From Spirosoma luteum DSM 19990 (GTDB lineage Bacteria > Bacteroidota > Bacteroidia > Cytophagales > Spirosomataceae), in the NCBI RefSeq assembly GCF_000374065.1, contig NZ_KB893272.1, positions 1 to 41,395 on the forward strand: a stretch of 41,395 bases of DNA. Direction: 5' to 3'. This document shows, piece after piece, positions 9,057-16,913 of this stretch. A program made the position numbers and the translations under genes. The notes under the pieces were generated by a model. That model ran no database searches, was not told the origin of the DNA, and was given only the letters and a program-made list of their open reading frames with translations. Numbering within the stretch: the stretch's first letter is position 1; each line of letters starts with the position of its first letter.

Positions 9057-10109
9057 ATGGACACGAATTGGATTCAGCGTTTTCCCCTGTTATATGCCTT
9101 GCCGGCGGCCGAACACTGGTTCTCGATCCAGATCAACTTAGGCTTGGCCAATGCTACTATTGATGCCTATGGCCGAAACCTGGTTGACTACCTACGGTTT
9201 TGTCTGCAGCAAAGCATGGTCATCGAGACTGCGACTCGGGAACATATTGCCCACTACGTCCATCACTTAGCGAATCAACCCTTAGCTCGTCCAACGGCCG
9301 AGCGTCAAGTGGGGTTAGCCAATGCCACCATGCAGCAGCGGCTGGTGACCGTTCGCTTGTTCTATGATTTTTTGGTCGAGGAGGGGATTCGTACTCAGGA
9401 TAACCCAGTGCGACGGGGGGTGTACACGCCCTACAAGGGCTTCGCAGGCTATCGGGATCGGGGTTTGATTCCCCACTATCAGAAGCTGCCCTGGATTCCT
9501 TCTGATGAGGATTGGAACCAGTTAATGACATACCTAAAGACCGAGACCCTGCGTAATCGGTTAATGTTTGCCCTCTCCTACGATGCTGGCCTGCGTCGTG
9601 AGGAAGTGTGCTCTCTGCAAACCGGCGACATTGACCCCTCTCGACGGCTCATAACGCTACGTGCCGAAGCGACCAAAGGCCGACGCAGCCGAGTAGTACC
9701 CTATTCGGTCGCAACAGGTGAGCTCTACATGGCCTATTTACGACAACGTCAGAGTCTAAGTCGGAACCGTGGTCCCCTGTTTTTGTCTGAGTCACGGCGC
9801 AATCGAAGTATGCCTATCAGCATCTGGACCTGGTCGAAAGCGGTTCAGACTATCGCCCGAAAAGCCGAGCTGCTCCGATTCACTTCCCATACACTACGCC
9901 ATCTATGCTTAACCGACTTAGCGCGGGCCGGTTGGGACATCCACGAAATTGCTCAATTCGCGGGTCACCGGCATACCGATACGACCCTGATTTACATTCA
10001 CCTCAGCGGTCGAGACTTAGCTGACCGCTTTCAGCGGAGTATGAACTCGATCCATGTTCAACGCTTGGCATTGTTACACGGGATTACGTCTACGATTGAC
10101 CCCAACTGA
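9057..10109 (+). CDS. Tyrosine recombinase, TnpA-like, first gene of the element
   Basis: The 350-aa protein has an N-terminal SAM-like DNA-binding domain (about residues 10-120) and a C-terminal catalytic domain. The catalytic set is visible: R180 in AGLRREEV, K in EATKGRRSR, H278 and R281 in HTLRHLC, H304 in GHRHTDT and the nucleophile Y313 in LIYIH. The ATG at 9057 is chosen over the TTG at 9051. Length and position match the first recombinase (TnpA) of Tn554-type elements. It is followed four bases later by the second recombinase gene, so the two are co-transcribed and probably act together in excision and insertion of the element. Confidence 0.92.
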   Translation: MDTNWIQRFPLLYALPAAEHWFSIQINLGLANATIDAYGRNLVDYLRFCLQQSMVIETATREHIAHYVHHLANQPLARPTAERQVGLANATMQQRLVTVRLFYDFLVEEGIRTQDNPVRRGVYTPYKGFAGYRDRGLIPHYQKLPWIPSDEDWNQLMTYLKTETLRNRLMFALSYDAGLRREEVCSLQTGDIDPSRRLITLRAEATKGRRSRVVPYSVATGELYMAYLRQRQSLSRNRGPLFLSESRRNRSMPISIWTWSKAVQTIARKAELLRFTSHTLRHLCLTDLARAGWDIHEIAQFAGHRHTDTTLIYIHLSGRDLADRFQRSMNSIHVQRLALLHGITSTIDPN

Positions 10110-10113
10110 CCCT

Positions 10114-12456
10114 ATGAAAGCTTTTCCACCAACCAACTGGCTGGACTTGATACCACCTAGTCATCTAACTCCTGTCCTGACCGAAGAGGAACAAGCCGCC
10201 TTAGTGCAACGGAAGATGTATCGTCAGGCACACCGGTATGGGTGTATGGCTGAATGCCAGAAGCAGCACTTGGGGCGTCTGGTTGCTCCTTTTAACCTGA
10301 TACATTCCCGAGTCGGGGGGTGTCAGGATGAGTATCAACTCGCCCTGAACACCTTAATGACCGAGATGCACCAACGTCAGACGCCTTGGTGGACTTGGCT
10401 GGAAGGGGAATGGTGCCAGATCCTGAGCACCAGCGGAACCAAGTTTAGTCAAAGGTACGGCCTTCGTAGTAATGGGAGTTCAGGACGTCTGCTGTTGCTG
10501 GCGTGTGCCTATTTACCCGGCAATTTTAGCGCCTTTTCCCAGTACGGATTTTTAGAACAGATTTTTTTTGCTAAGCGGGTGTTCGGCACCGAGCCAGTCC
10601 AGGCGGCCACCCAAAGAGTAGCCACCAAGATGAAGCAGATGGGTATGGGCCAATCATTGATTGAGAATAGCATGCCTATCGTTTTAGCCTACTCAATGCT
10701 ATTAGCTCGCAGTACCGATCTGGGTGACCTATCCACAGATTTGTTGAGGCGAGTACGGCAGGAGATGGACCCTTCCCCCCGTCGGTCCTGTGTTCCACTT
10801 TCCCGGGCGTTATACCAATTAGGTGTTCTGACCCAACCCTTAGAACTAACTCCAATGGGTTGTCGTCCCCGCGCCGGAGTTAACGATGCCGTTTCAACCG
10901 AGTGGGTAAGCTGGTGTGAACGATGGCGAGCGGCCTCGACGGTCGTTCCTCAGTGCCGGGACGCTAAGGTTGTTGTCTTGATCAAGGTCGGGCGCTGGTT
11001 AATGGCCCAACACCCCCAGATTACTTCTCCTGAGCAGTGGTCACGGGATCTGGCCGCTCAATGGGTGGTGGCAGTTGATCGAATGGTTGTCGGTGAGTGG
11101 AACCATCCAGAGGCTGCTCCCCATCCTTTAGCGGGCAAGCCCCTCATGACCAACACCAAGTGCACTTATATCGCTACCGTACGCACCTTCTTTTTTGACT
11201 GTCAACGGTGGGGGTGGATACCGGTTCGCTTTGACCCCCAACGGAGTATCATCACCCCTCGCTCACTAAAAGCCCAACGGGGTCCTAACCCACGGGTGAT
11301 AGCCGATGACATATGGGCCAAACTGATGAGCGCTGGTCTCACCTTGACGCAGGCTGACCTGCCCCTTTGTCTGCACCAGGTTTTGCCCAAAGGCCATCCC
11401 GCCAAGGCACAACGGGTTCTTCAACCGCAACCGCAACCCTGGTACCCATTTGAACTGGTTCGGGCAATTACTCTAACTTGGTTGTTTGGTGGCCTACGTT
11501 CTGACGAGATTAAGCGCTTGCGAGTAGGCTGTGTCCGATGGCAAGCGCCAGACCCTTCTTCGGTTAACAGTTCAACCAATAATAGACCGATATGCCTTTT
11601 GGAGGTACCTGTTAACAAGACCGGTCGGTCGTTTGTCAAGCCGGTGGACAGTTTGATGGGCGAAGCGATCAATACCTGGGAGCAAGTTCGGCCTAATGCA
11701 TTGGACAGTTGGGACACTAAAACGGGGGAGAGTGTTCAGTTCCTGTTTATTTACCGAGGGAAGCGAATTGGCAATACGTACCTTAATACTACTCTTATTC
11801 CCATGCTCTGCCGGAAAGCCGGTGTGCCAGAAAAAGATGCTCGCGGTCCCATTACCTCTCACCGAGCTCGCTCGACCATCGCCACCCAACTTTATAACGC
11901 CCGTGAGCCAATGAGTTTGTTTGAGTTGCAGGCCTGGTTAGGTCACCACTCGCCGGACTCTACCCAACAATACGCAAAGATTACGCCGACGAAATTGACC
12001 AAAGCTTACCGGGATGCTGGATACTTTGATCGGAACGTGAGGATGATCGAAGTGTTGCTGGATCAAGATGCCATTCAAAGCGGAGCGGCTGCCAACGGGG
12101 AGCCTTGGAAGTACTATGATTTAGGCCATGGTTACTGTACGTATGATTTCTTCGATCAATGTCCCCACCGTATGGCCTGCGCCAAATGCTCGTTCTATCG
12201 CCCCAAGACCTCGTCCAAGGGTCCGTTGTTGGAGGGCAAAGCCTATTTGCAACGAATGCTGCAGATGATTCCTCTACTAGAGGATGAACGGGCCGCCGTC
12301 GAAGATACAGTTGGGGCCATGGATGCACTATTGCACCGCTTAGTGGATGTACCCATGCCTGACGGCCAGCGACCTATTAAATCGACTAGTTTAAGTCCCT
12401 TACCAGTTATCAATCAGCACAGAGCTCTCTCGTCTGAGGAAACAAAAACCGACTAA
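10114..12456 (+). CDS. Large tyrosine recombinase, TnpB-like, second gene of the element
   Basis: The 780-aa protein has an extended N-terminal part of unknown fold and a catalytic domain in the second half: R462 in GGLRSDEI, H583 and R586 in SHRARSTI, H611 in GHHSPDST and Y620 in QQYAKI. After it comes a cysteine-rich segment, CTYDFFDQCPHRMACAKCSF (about residues 678-697), a likely zinc-binding site. This combination is known from Tn554 TnpB-like recombinases, which are shorter (about 630 aa). The ATG at 10114 leaves a 4-bp gap after the first recombinase; an in-frame ATG at 10054 would overlap it and is less likely. The C-terminal tail after the cysteines is helical and may contact the partner recombinase (inference). 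Confidence 0.88.
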   Translation: MKAFPPTNWLDLIPPSHLTPVLTEEEQAALVQRKMYRQAHRYGCMAECQKQHLGRLVAPFNLIHSRVGGCQDEYQLALNTLMTEMHQRQTPWWTWLEGEWCQILSTSGTKFSQRYGLRSNGSSGRLLLLACAYLPGNFSAFSQYGFLEQIFFAKRVFGTEPVQAATQRVATKMKQMGMGQSLIENSMPIVLAYSMLLARSTDLGDLSTDLLRRVRQEMDPSPRRSCVPLSRALYQLGVLTQPLELTPMGCRPRAGVNDAVSTEWVSWCERWRAASTVVPQCRDAKVVVLIKVGRWLMAQHPQITSPEQWSRDLAAQWVVAVDRMVVGEWNHPEAAPHPLAGKPLMTNTKCTYIATVRTFFFDCQRWGWIPVRFDPQRSIITPRSLKAQRGPNPRVIADDIWAKLMSAGLTLTQADLPLCLHQVLPKGHPAKAQRVLQPQPQPWYPFELVRAITLTWLFGGLRSDEIKRLRVGCVRWQAPDPSSVNSSTNNRPICLLEVPVNKTGRSFVKPVDSLMGEAINTWEQVRPNALDSWDTKTGESVQFLFIYRGKRIGNTYLNTTLIPMLCRKAGVPEKDARGPITSHRARSTIATQLYNAREPMSLFELQAWLGHHSPDSTQQYAKITPTKLTKAYRDAGYFDRNVRMIEVLLDQDAIQSGAAANGEPWKYYDLGHGYCTYDFFDQCPHRMACAKCSFYRPKTSSKGPLLEGKAYLQRMLQMIPLLEDERAAVEDTVGAMDALLHRLVDVPMPDGQRPIKSTSLSPLPVINQHRALSSEETKTD

Positions 12457-12624
12457 GTACAGGTATCTAATATAATCAATATTGATTCTTGTCAATCAAA
12501 ATCAGCCTAAGTTGATCTATTATCTTAAATGGCACGCACTCCCTACGTTGTCTTTTTCCGTATTTGAAATTGCACTGTTCAATAGATAATAAGAGTAGAA
12601 ATATATGTATTAATGATAGCAATC

Positions 12625-12639
12625 TCTTATTCCACATAA
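12625..12639 (-). repeat. Right terminal inverted repeat of the element
   Basis: TCTTATTCCACATAA is the exact reverse complement of the left end at 8899-8913. It abuts TA (12640-12641), which starts the resumed PP-loop codon TAC. Confidence 0.9.
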
Positions 12640-13158
12640 TACGGGAAATTGGTAAGCTGGATTGGATTCGCGGCCGGCGAAGAAAAACGAATTGAAAAGG
12701 CAATCGTTCAAAAACCGGTTGTCATCGGCGAGACACTACCCGTATTTGAACAGCAATCCCAAAAAACGGATAGTATTCCAGTATGGCGGCAGGTTTGCGT
12801 TCGTCATGAATACCCACTGGTCCACTTAGGGTTGAACCGGGCAGCCTGTCAACAATTAATTGCCAATTATGGCCATCAGGTCCCCATCCCATCAAACTGT
12901 ATGATGTGCCCGTTTCAAAGTCCCGCTGAGATCGTCTATTTATACAGAGCGTTCCCTTCTACCTGGTCTTACTGGGTTGAGCGAGAGCAAGCGAAACTGG
13001 ATAAGTTCAAGGATAAAAAAACAAATTTGGGCGTGAAAGGAAAACTTACCCTGACGGAGTTTCTACAAAAAGCCTTGACTACGTATAACGACTGGTCGTT
13101 AGAAGAACTTGAATCGTACCGTTTCTCCCACGGCCACTGCGTGATGAGTCGTTATTAA
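12640..13158 (+). pseudogene. PAPS-reductase-like PP-loop ATPase, 3' half of the interrupted gene
   Basis: This piece continues the frame of 8434-8892: YGKLVSWIGFAAGEEKR restores the conserved strand-IGFA-E-R region found after the PP-loop half in related proteins. Further on, YPLVHLGLNRAACQQLI and the cysteine motif CMMCPFQS (typical C-x-x-CPF of this family) are present, and the end is SHGHCVMSRY. The codons directly before TAC 12640 are the element's right end, giving an immediate in-frame stop, so there is no native start here. A TTG at 12649 could in principle give a 169-aa fragment without the PP-loop, which would lack ATP binding. Confidence 0.85.
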
Positions 13159-13812
13159 TTCCTTTCCCCTTTTTAGCTGTGAATGAAGATAAACATCTAC
13201 CCGCCGTTGACAATACTCATCAGGCAAAGCGGGGTATCTTAAGTTATAGGGTAAATCTAAAATACGGACCAAATTCGTCATTTGGGGAAAAATCAGTCTC
13301 ACAAACTCAGCTAAAATGTGAGATTTCGATTTTGATTAGTGAGATAACATTTTGAGACTTCATATTATTTAGATTGTCCTTTCGAAGACAATAATCATCT
13401 ACATCACCTAAAACGGGCGTTTTAAGTAACGGTTTCTTACCGGTTATTCGCTACGTAATATTGGGCATGACCAAGCAAAGAAGTTGGAAACGGTGGGCCG
13501 TCGCGGGCCACTGCGGCAAAATTCCGACCAATGCAGTGTGCCGCATATGATCAAAAGGTGGATCATGTAACTTAACACAAGAAAGGTGTGCTGAAATAGA
13601 CGCTTGGTTAGATAACAAATTTGACCATGAATCTCTTATCTGTGCCAATTTGACTCTTTACTTGCCCAAGTAGTAGTGTACTGCCTGAATCTCCTGTTTC
13701 GCATCTCCTATTCCGTTCGATAAGATTAAGGTTCAGGCACTTGAAGACGTACTGTATTTGACTACTTTAGCTTCCCATTAGCATGGCATCCGAATCTTAA
13801 TTATTCGTAGAC
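13159..13812. other. Intergenic region, possible gene remnant
   Basis: No intact gene is seen in these 654 bp. One plus-strand frame between about 13450 and 13672 reads as protein-like sequence (for example GMTKQRSWKRWAVAGHCGK) but is broken by a stop and has no identified family, so it may be a decayed gene. The last 72 bp contain the promoter for the DUF2158 gene. Confidence 0.4.
13741..13770 (+). promoter_or_regulatory. Candidate promoter of the DUF2158 gene
   Basis: TTG at 13741-13743, a 19-bp gap and TACTTTAG at 13763-13770 match the Bacteroidota TTG-N19-TAnnTTTG promoter with one mismatch. The start codon follows at 13813. Confidence 0.5.
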
Positions 13813-14025
13813 ATGGCAGCACTGGATCTGGGCGATGTCGTCCAACTGCGGACCGGTAGTCCGCCGATGATTGTCGTTGAGTACGCTACACAGGACATTC
13901 GTCACGCCGGATGGTTACATTCAAATCAGTGGATCGAAGACCCGGATAGCTTCATCTGTATCTGGTGGGAAAGCGATGTGCGTTACCAGGGCTTGTTCTC
14001 CCGGTACCAGTTGGAGAAGTCGTAA
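13813..14025 (+). CDS. DUF2158/YodC-like small protein
   Basis: The 70-aa protein starts with LDLGDVVQLRTGSPPMIVVE, the characteristic opening of the DUF2158 family (a beta-barrel-like small protein with G-DVV-L-SG-P-M-V). It ends with CIWWESDVRYQGLFSRYQLE, matching the family's C-x-WF…F…L pattern. Function is unknown. It lies just ahead of the arsenic genes but has its own candidate promoter and is separated from arsR by 110 bp holding an ArsR operator, so it is probably not part of that operon. Confidence 0.8.
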   Translation: MAALDLGDVVQLRTGSPPMIVVEYATQDIRHAGWLHSNQWIEDPDSFICIWWESDVRYQGLFSRYQLEKS

Positions 14026-14092
14026 ACCAAATCGGCTAACCCCCTTCTCGTTCCCTTCCCCAAAGTGATTGACGAAAAGACAAAAATTATTC

Positions 14093-14131
14093 ATCGCAAT
14101 ATTGCGATATAGATAGAATCGCTTACCTTTG
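14093..14131 (+). promoter_or_regulatory. ArsR operator and promoter of the first ars unit
   Basis: ATCGCAATATTGCGAT (14093-14108) is a perfect 16-bp palindrome. It covers the -33 TTG (14102-14104), which is followed after exactly 19 bp by a perfect -7 box TACCTTTG (14124-14131), five bases before the arsR start codon. The same ATCG-N8-CGAT pattern appears twice before the second arsR gene, supporting an ArsR-binding site. The transcript would have almost no leader. Confidence 0.8.
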
Positions 14132-14135
14132 ACGC

Positions 14136-14462
14136 ATGGGAGTGACCAAAACTGAAGTATTTACGGCGGAACAAAACCGGGTCGCTGAACTCGCGAAGGC
14201 CTTCGCTCATCCGGCACGAGTGGCCATCCTGCAACTGCTGGCCCAGAAAAAGGCCTGCATTTGTGGTGATTTGGTAGATGAATTACCGCTGGCGCAGGCT
14301 ACCGTCTCTCAGCACCTGAAAGAACTCAAGCGCATTGGTATTATCCAGGGCGATATTGATCCGCCCCGCGTGTGTTACTGCATCAACGAACCTGTCTGGG
14401 AAGAAGCCCGGCAAGCGTTCGGGGGGGTGTTCGACCTGTTATTAGTTAAGGCCTGCTGCTGA
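14136..14462 (+). CDS. arsR: ArsR-family arsenic-responsive repressor
   Basis: The 108-aa protein is a winged-helix regulator: [17 protein letters not shown] (about residues 21-37), then C41-I-C43 at the start of the recognition region and [17 protein letters not shown] (about 54-70). The C-x-C pair corresponds to the ArsR metalloid-binding site; CYC and a terminal CC add further candidate ligands. Binding of As(III) or Sb(III) would release the palindrome at 14093. It opens the first ars unit with arsM 57 bp downstream. It is a clear paralogue of the regulator at 17748, and the two may cross-regulate since their operators are alike. Confidence 0.93.
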   Translation: MGVTKTEVFTAEQNRVAELAKAFAHPARVAILQLLAQKKACICGDLVDELPLAQATVSQHLKELKRIGIIQGDIDPPRVCYCINEPVWEEARQAFGGVFDLLLVKACC

Positions 14463-14519
14463 CGAGCACTTATTTTTTGACCTATCAAATCGTAATATCA
14501 CAATAAACCAATAAACAAG

Positions 14520-15428
14520 ATGACAACCGATCAACAAGCGAGCGATAACGCACTCAAGAACGTCGTGCAGGAAGCTTATGGCACAATCGCTACTCAGACG
14601 CGGGAATACAATGCGGCCTCCTGCTGCGGAGCCGGACCCAGCGTGGCCGGACACGGCATCATGGCCGATGATTATACCCAACTGGCCGGGTACGTCGCTG
14701 ATGCGGATCTGGGCTTAGGGTGTGGCCTTCCCACACAGTTTGCTCGTATCAAACCCGGCGACACCGTGATCGACCTGGGGTCGGGAGCCGGAAACGATTG
14801 CTTTGTCGCCCGGCAGGAAACCGGCCCGGCAGGTAAGGTGATTGGGATAGACTTCACCGATGCCATGATTAGCCGGGCCCGCCAGAACGCGGATGCATTA
14901 GGGTTCAACAACGTTGAATTCCGGTCCGGCGACATTGAGCAGATGCCGGTAAGCAGCCAGATGGCCGATGTGGTGGTGAGCAACTGCGTCCTCAATCTGG
15001 TACCCAACAAAGCGGCCGTGTTTGCGGAGATATTCCGGGTACTGAAAGCCGGTGGCCACTTCAGCATTTCCGACATCGTATTAGTCGGTGAATTACCTGA
15101 CAACCTCCGCCAGGCCGCCAATATGTACGCGGGCTGTGTGTCCGGTGCTATTCAGAAAGCGGATTATCTGCAACTCATCGAGACCGCTGGATTTACGAAC
15201 ATGACCCTGCAAAAGGAGAAGACTATCTTCTTGCCTGATGAACTCTTGATGGCCTACCTGACGACTGACGAGATAGCGGCATTCAGAGCCTCGGGTACCG
15301 GGATTGTCAGCATTACCGCCTACGCCGAAAAACCGGTTGTGACGGGTACGGTAAGGATACCGGTTCAACTGATCGATGTGATGCCCGCTTCTGGTTCTGT
15401 CTGTCAGCCGGGCGGTGGTTGTTGCTAA
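14520..15428 (+). CDS. arsM: Arsenite S-adenosylmethionine methyltransferase
   Basis: The 302-aa enzyme methylates As(III) with SAM to mono- and dimethylated (then volatile) arsenicals. SAM motif I is IDLGSGAGNDCFVA (about residues 83-96). The three cysteines that bind arsenite in characterised ArsM enzymes are all visible: C68 in LGLGCGLP, C156 in SNCVLNLVP and C206 in AGCVSGA; a CC pair occurs near residues 39-40. The C-terminus CQPGGGCC adds extra cysteines often seen in ArsM. It follows arsR in the same unit. Downstream is a hairpin at 15440 that may reduce readthrough into the PAP2 gene. Confidence 0.95.
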   Translation: MTTDQQASDNALKNVVQEAYGTIATQTREYNAASCCGAGPSVAGHGIMADDYTQLAGYVADADLGLGCGLPTQFARIKPGDTVIDLGSGAGNDCFVARQETGPAGKVIGIDFTDAMISRARQNADALGFNNVEFRSGDIEQMPVSSQMADVVVSNCVLNLVPNKAAVFAEIFRVLKAGGHFSISDIVLVGELPDNLRQAANMYAGCVSGAIQKADYLQLIETAGFTNMTLQKEKTIFLPDELLMAYLTTDEIAAFRASGTGIVSITAYAEKPVVTGTVRIPVQLIDVMPASGSVCQPGGGCC

Positions 15429-15439
15429 GGCATTCATTA

Positions 15440-15469
15440 TCACCGGCAGGGTATTATTATTTTGCCGGT
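15440..15469 (+). terminator. Hairpin between arsM and the PAP2 gene
   Basis: CACCGGCA (15440-15447) pairs with TGCCGGTG (15462-15469) around a 14-base AT-rich loop, just after the arsM stop. No clear U tract follows, so it may be a weak terminator or an RNA processing or stability hairpin. Confidence 0.5.
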
Positions 15470-15511
15470 GAATGATCATTGATTTTATCACCTCACTACC
15501 TTATCATAACT

Positions 15512-16402
15512 ATGAACTACCGTCTACTGTTGTTTCTCGCGCTGGCGCGATTATTTACTACGGCTTCGGCCCAGACCAGACCTACCGTTCCCATATCGGG
15601 CCAGTACCAGCGGCTGGCCGGGATTGATCGGCGGGTTAATCCCGCGCGGGCCAGTATGGACACGGTTCACTTTTTGCTCAAGGATGCCAGTAAGGGTTCT
15701 TTTGTGAGTACCCGGCTGCGAGGTGTTTACCTACCCGCCGACGTACCCACGTTGCTGACCGTACCAGCTCCACCCGCCAATTCATCAGATCAGACCCACG
15801 CCGAACTGGATTACCTGCTCGACCTACAGGCGAATCGAACACCCGCCGAGGTTGAACACTACACCAAATTAGCCGCTATCTACCATAGTCCCACGGTCAG
15901 TAATCCATACGATCCCGATTACATCCGAAACTGGACCAGCCTGTGTCATGTGGGTAGTCCCCTCGGCGATTGGTATACGTATCAGAATGTGCCCCTGACG
16001 GCCGCGTTGCTGTCCGGCGTTTACCAGGATGCGACCTATTACTTTTTTACGCTCAAATACCGCTACCTGCGCCCCCGTCCCTACGCCCTTGAACCTAGGT
16101 TACAGCCCGTCGAGCGGCCCGGTCACCCGGCGTATCCCAGCGGTCATTCAGCGGCTTCCTACGCCAACGCCTACGTGATGAGCGAACTAGCTCCTGACCT
16201 GACTTCGGAGTTCGTTAGGATGGCGGCTGAGATGGCGTATTCCCGTGAGGTGATTAGTGTACACTATCCGAGTGATTCGGAAGTGTCGCGGGGATGGGCT
16301 CGTCGGTTTGTGAATGAACTCCTGAAGCAGCCCAGTTTTCAGGCGGATCTGGCCAAAGCGAAAGCCGAAATTGCGGCCAAACGGTCCTTAGCCAATCGAT
16401 AA
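15512..16402 (+). CDS. Secreted PAP2-family phosphatase
   Basis: The ATG at 15512 gives a typical signal peptide (MNYRLLLFLALARLFTTASA, cleavage near AQT). The 296-aa product has the three PAP2/vanadium-haloperoxidase motifs: KYRYLRPRP, then YPSGHSAASY and SREVISVHYPSD with the catalytic histidines. It would be a periplasmic acid phosphatase. It lies between arsM and an arsN1-like gene in the same direction, 12 bp from the latter. A phosphatase in an ars unit may deal with phosphate analogues or arsenylated esters, but this is speculation; phosphate scavenging is equally possible. Confidence 0.85.
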   Translation: MNYRLLLFLALARLFTTASAQTRPTVPISGQYQRLAGIDRRVNPARASMDTVHFLLKDASKGSFVSTRLRGVYLPADVPTLLTVPAPPANSSDQTHAELDYLLDLQANRTPAEVEHYTKLAAIYHSPTVSNPYDPDYIRNWTSLCHVGSPLGDWYTYQNVPLTAALLSGVYQDATYYFFTLKYRYLRPRPYALEPRLQPVERPGHPAYPSGHSAASYANAYVMSELAPDLTSEFVRMAAEMAYSREVISVHYPSDSEVSRGWARRFVNELLKQPSFQADLAKAKAEIAAKRSLANR

Positions 16403-16414
16403 ACAAATCCCGCT

Positions 16415-16900
16415 ATGACGATACGCACCGCTCGGCCGGAAGACTGGCCCGCATTAGTCTTAATCTACCAGCAAGGCATCGACACCGGTCAGGCTACGTT
16501 TGAGACACAGGCCCCGCCCCCAGACGAGATGGCCATTAAATACTTGCCCGCTCCGCAACTCGTGGCCGAGCAGAACGGCGCGGTCATTGGGTACGCGCTG
16601 TTATCAGCCGTATCGGGCCGCTGCGTCTATGGGGGCGTGGCCGAGGTGAGTGTTTACGTCGGCGCTACGGCGCGGGGGCAGGGCATTGGTGGCCAGCTCC
16701 TTGACCGGCTGATTACCGACAGTGAGACCCTTGGATTCTGGACGTTACAGGCTGGTATTTTCACCGAGAACACTGCCAGTGTCGCCCTGCACCACCGACA
16801 CGGATTTCGGACTATCGGATACCGGGAAAAACTGGGGCAGCACAATGGTGTTTGGCGGGATGTGCTACTGCTTGAGCGCCGGAGCCTGGTCGTTGGCTGA
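16415..16900 (+). CDS. arsN1: GNAT N-acetyltransferase, ArsN1-type
   Basis: The 161-aa protein is a GNAT acetyltransferase of the phosphinothricin/arsinothricin acetyltransferase group. IRTARPEDWPALVLIYQQGI at the N-terminus, EVSVYVGATARGQGIGGQLL (about residues 73-92, the acetyl-CoA-binding R/Q-G-x-G loop) and NTASVALHHRHGFRTIGY (about 115-132) are characteristic. ArsN1 enzymes acetylate the amino group of the organoarsenical antibiotic arsinothricin. Its place behind arsM supports that role, though related enzymes that act on phosphinothricin or methionine sulfoximine are hard to separate by eye. Its stop lies 13 bp from the stop of the opposing ArsC-like gene. Confidence 0.82.
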   Translation: MTIRTARPEDWPALVLIYQQGIDTGQATFETQAPPPDEMAIKYLPAPQLVAEQNGAVIGYALLSAVSGRCVYGGVAEVSVYVGATARGQGIGGQLLDRLITDSETLGFWTLQAGIFTENTASVALHHRHGFRTIGYREKLGQHNGVWRDVLLLERRSLVVG

Positions 16901-16913
16901 AGGCACGTGTGTG

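Larger units (their letters stand above)
8895..12639. mobile_element. Two-recombinase (Tn554/RIT-like) transposable element
   Basis: The 3745-bp unit contains only two tyrosine-recombinase genes in series, ends in perfect 15-bp inverted repeats (8899-8913 and 12625-12639) and splits a PP-loop gene. The flanking target reads TA on both sides (8893-8894 and 12640-12641), and deletion of the element plus one TA restores an uninterrupted frame. Tn554 and the RIT elements carry two or three tyrosine recombinases and few other genes; this unit resembles them but lacks a recognisable third gene. The outer 140 bp at the left (8914-9056) and 170 bp at the right (12457-12624) hold no gene and are AT-rich, as expected of recombinase-binding ends. 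The assignment to a named family is an inference. Confidence 0.85.

Noticed and set aside
9401..9420. G-rich stretch as another slippage tract
   Set aside because: The run is short and interrupted; it does not compare with the ten-G tract at 8493.
10054..10113. Upstream ATG for the large recombinase
   Set aside because: It would overlap the end of the first recombinase; the ATG at 10114 gives a usual 4-bp gap.
12649..13158. Independent gene starting at TTG 12649
   Set aside because: The frame continues the PP-loop gene at 8434 once the element is removed, so it is a 3' fragment, not a separate gene.
13451..13648. A 65-codon minus-strand frame in the gap after the split PP-loop gene
   Set aside because: No start signal or family likeness; the plus strand reads more protein-like but is broken by a stop.
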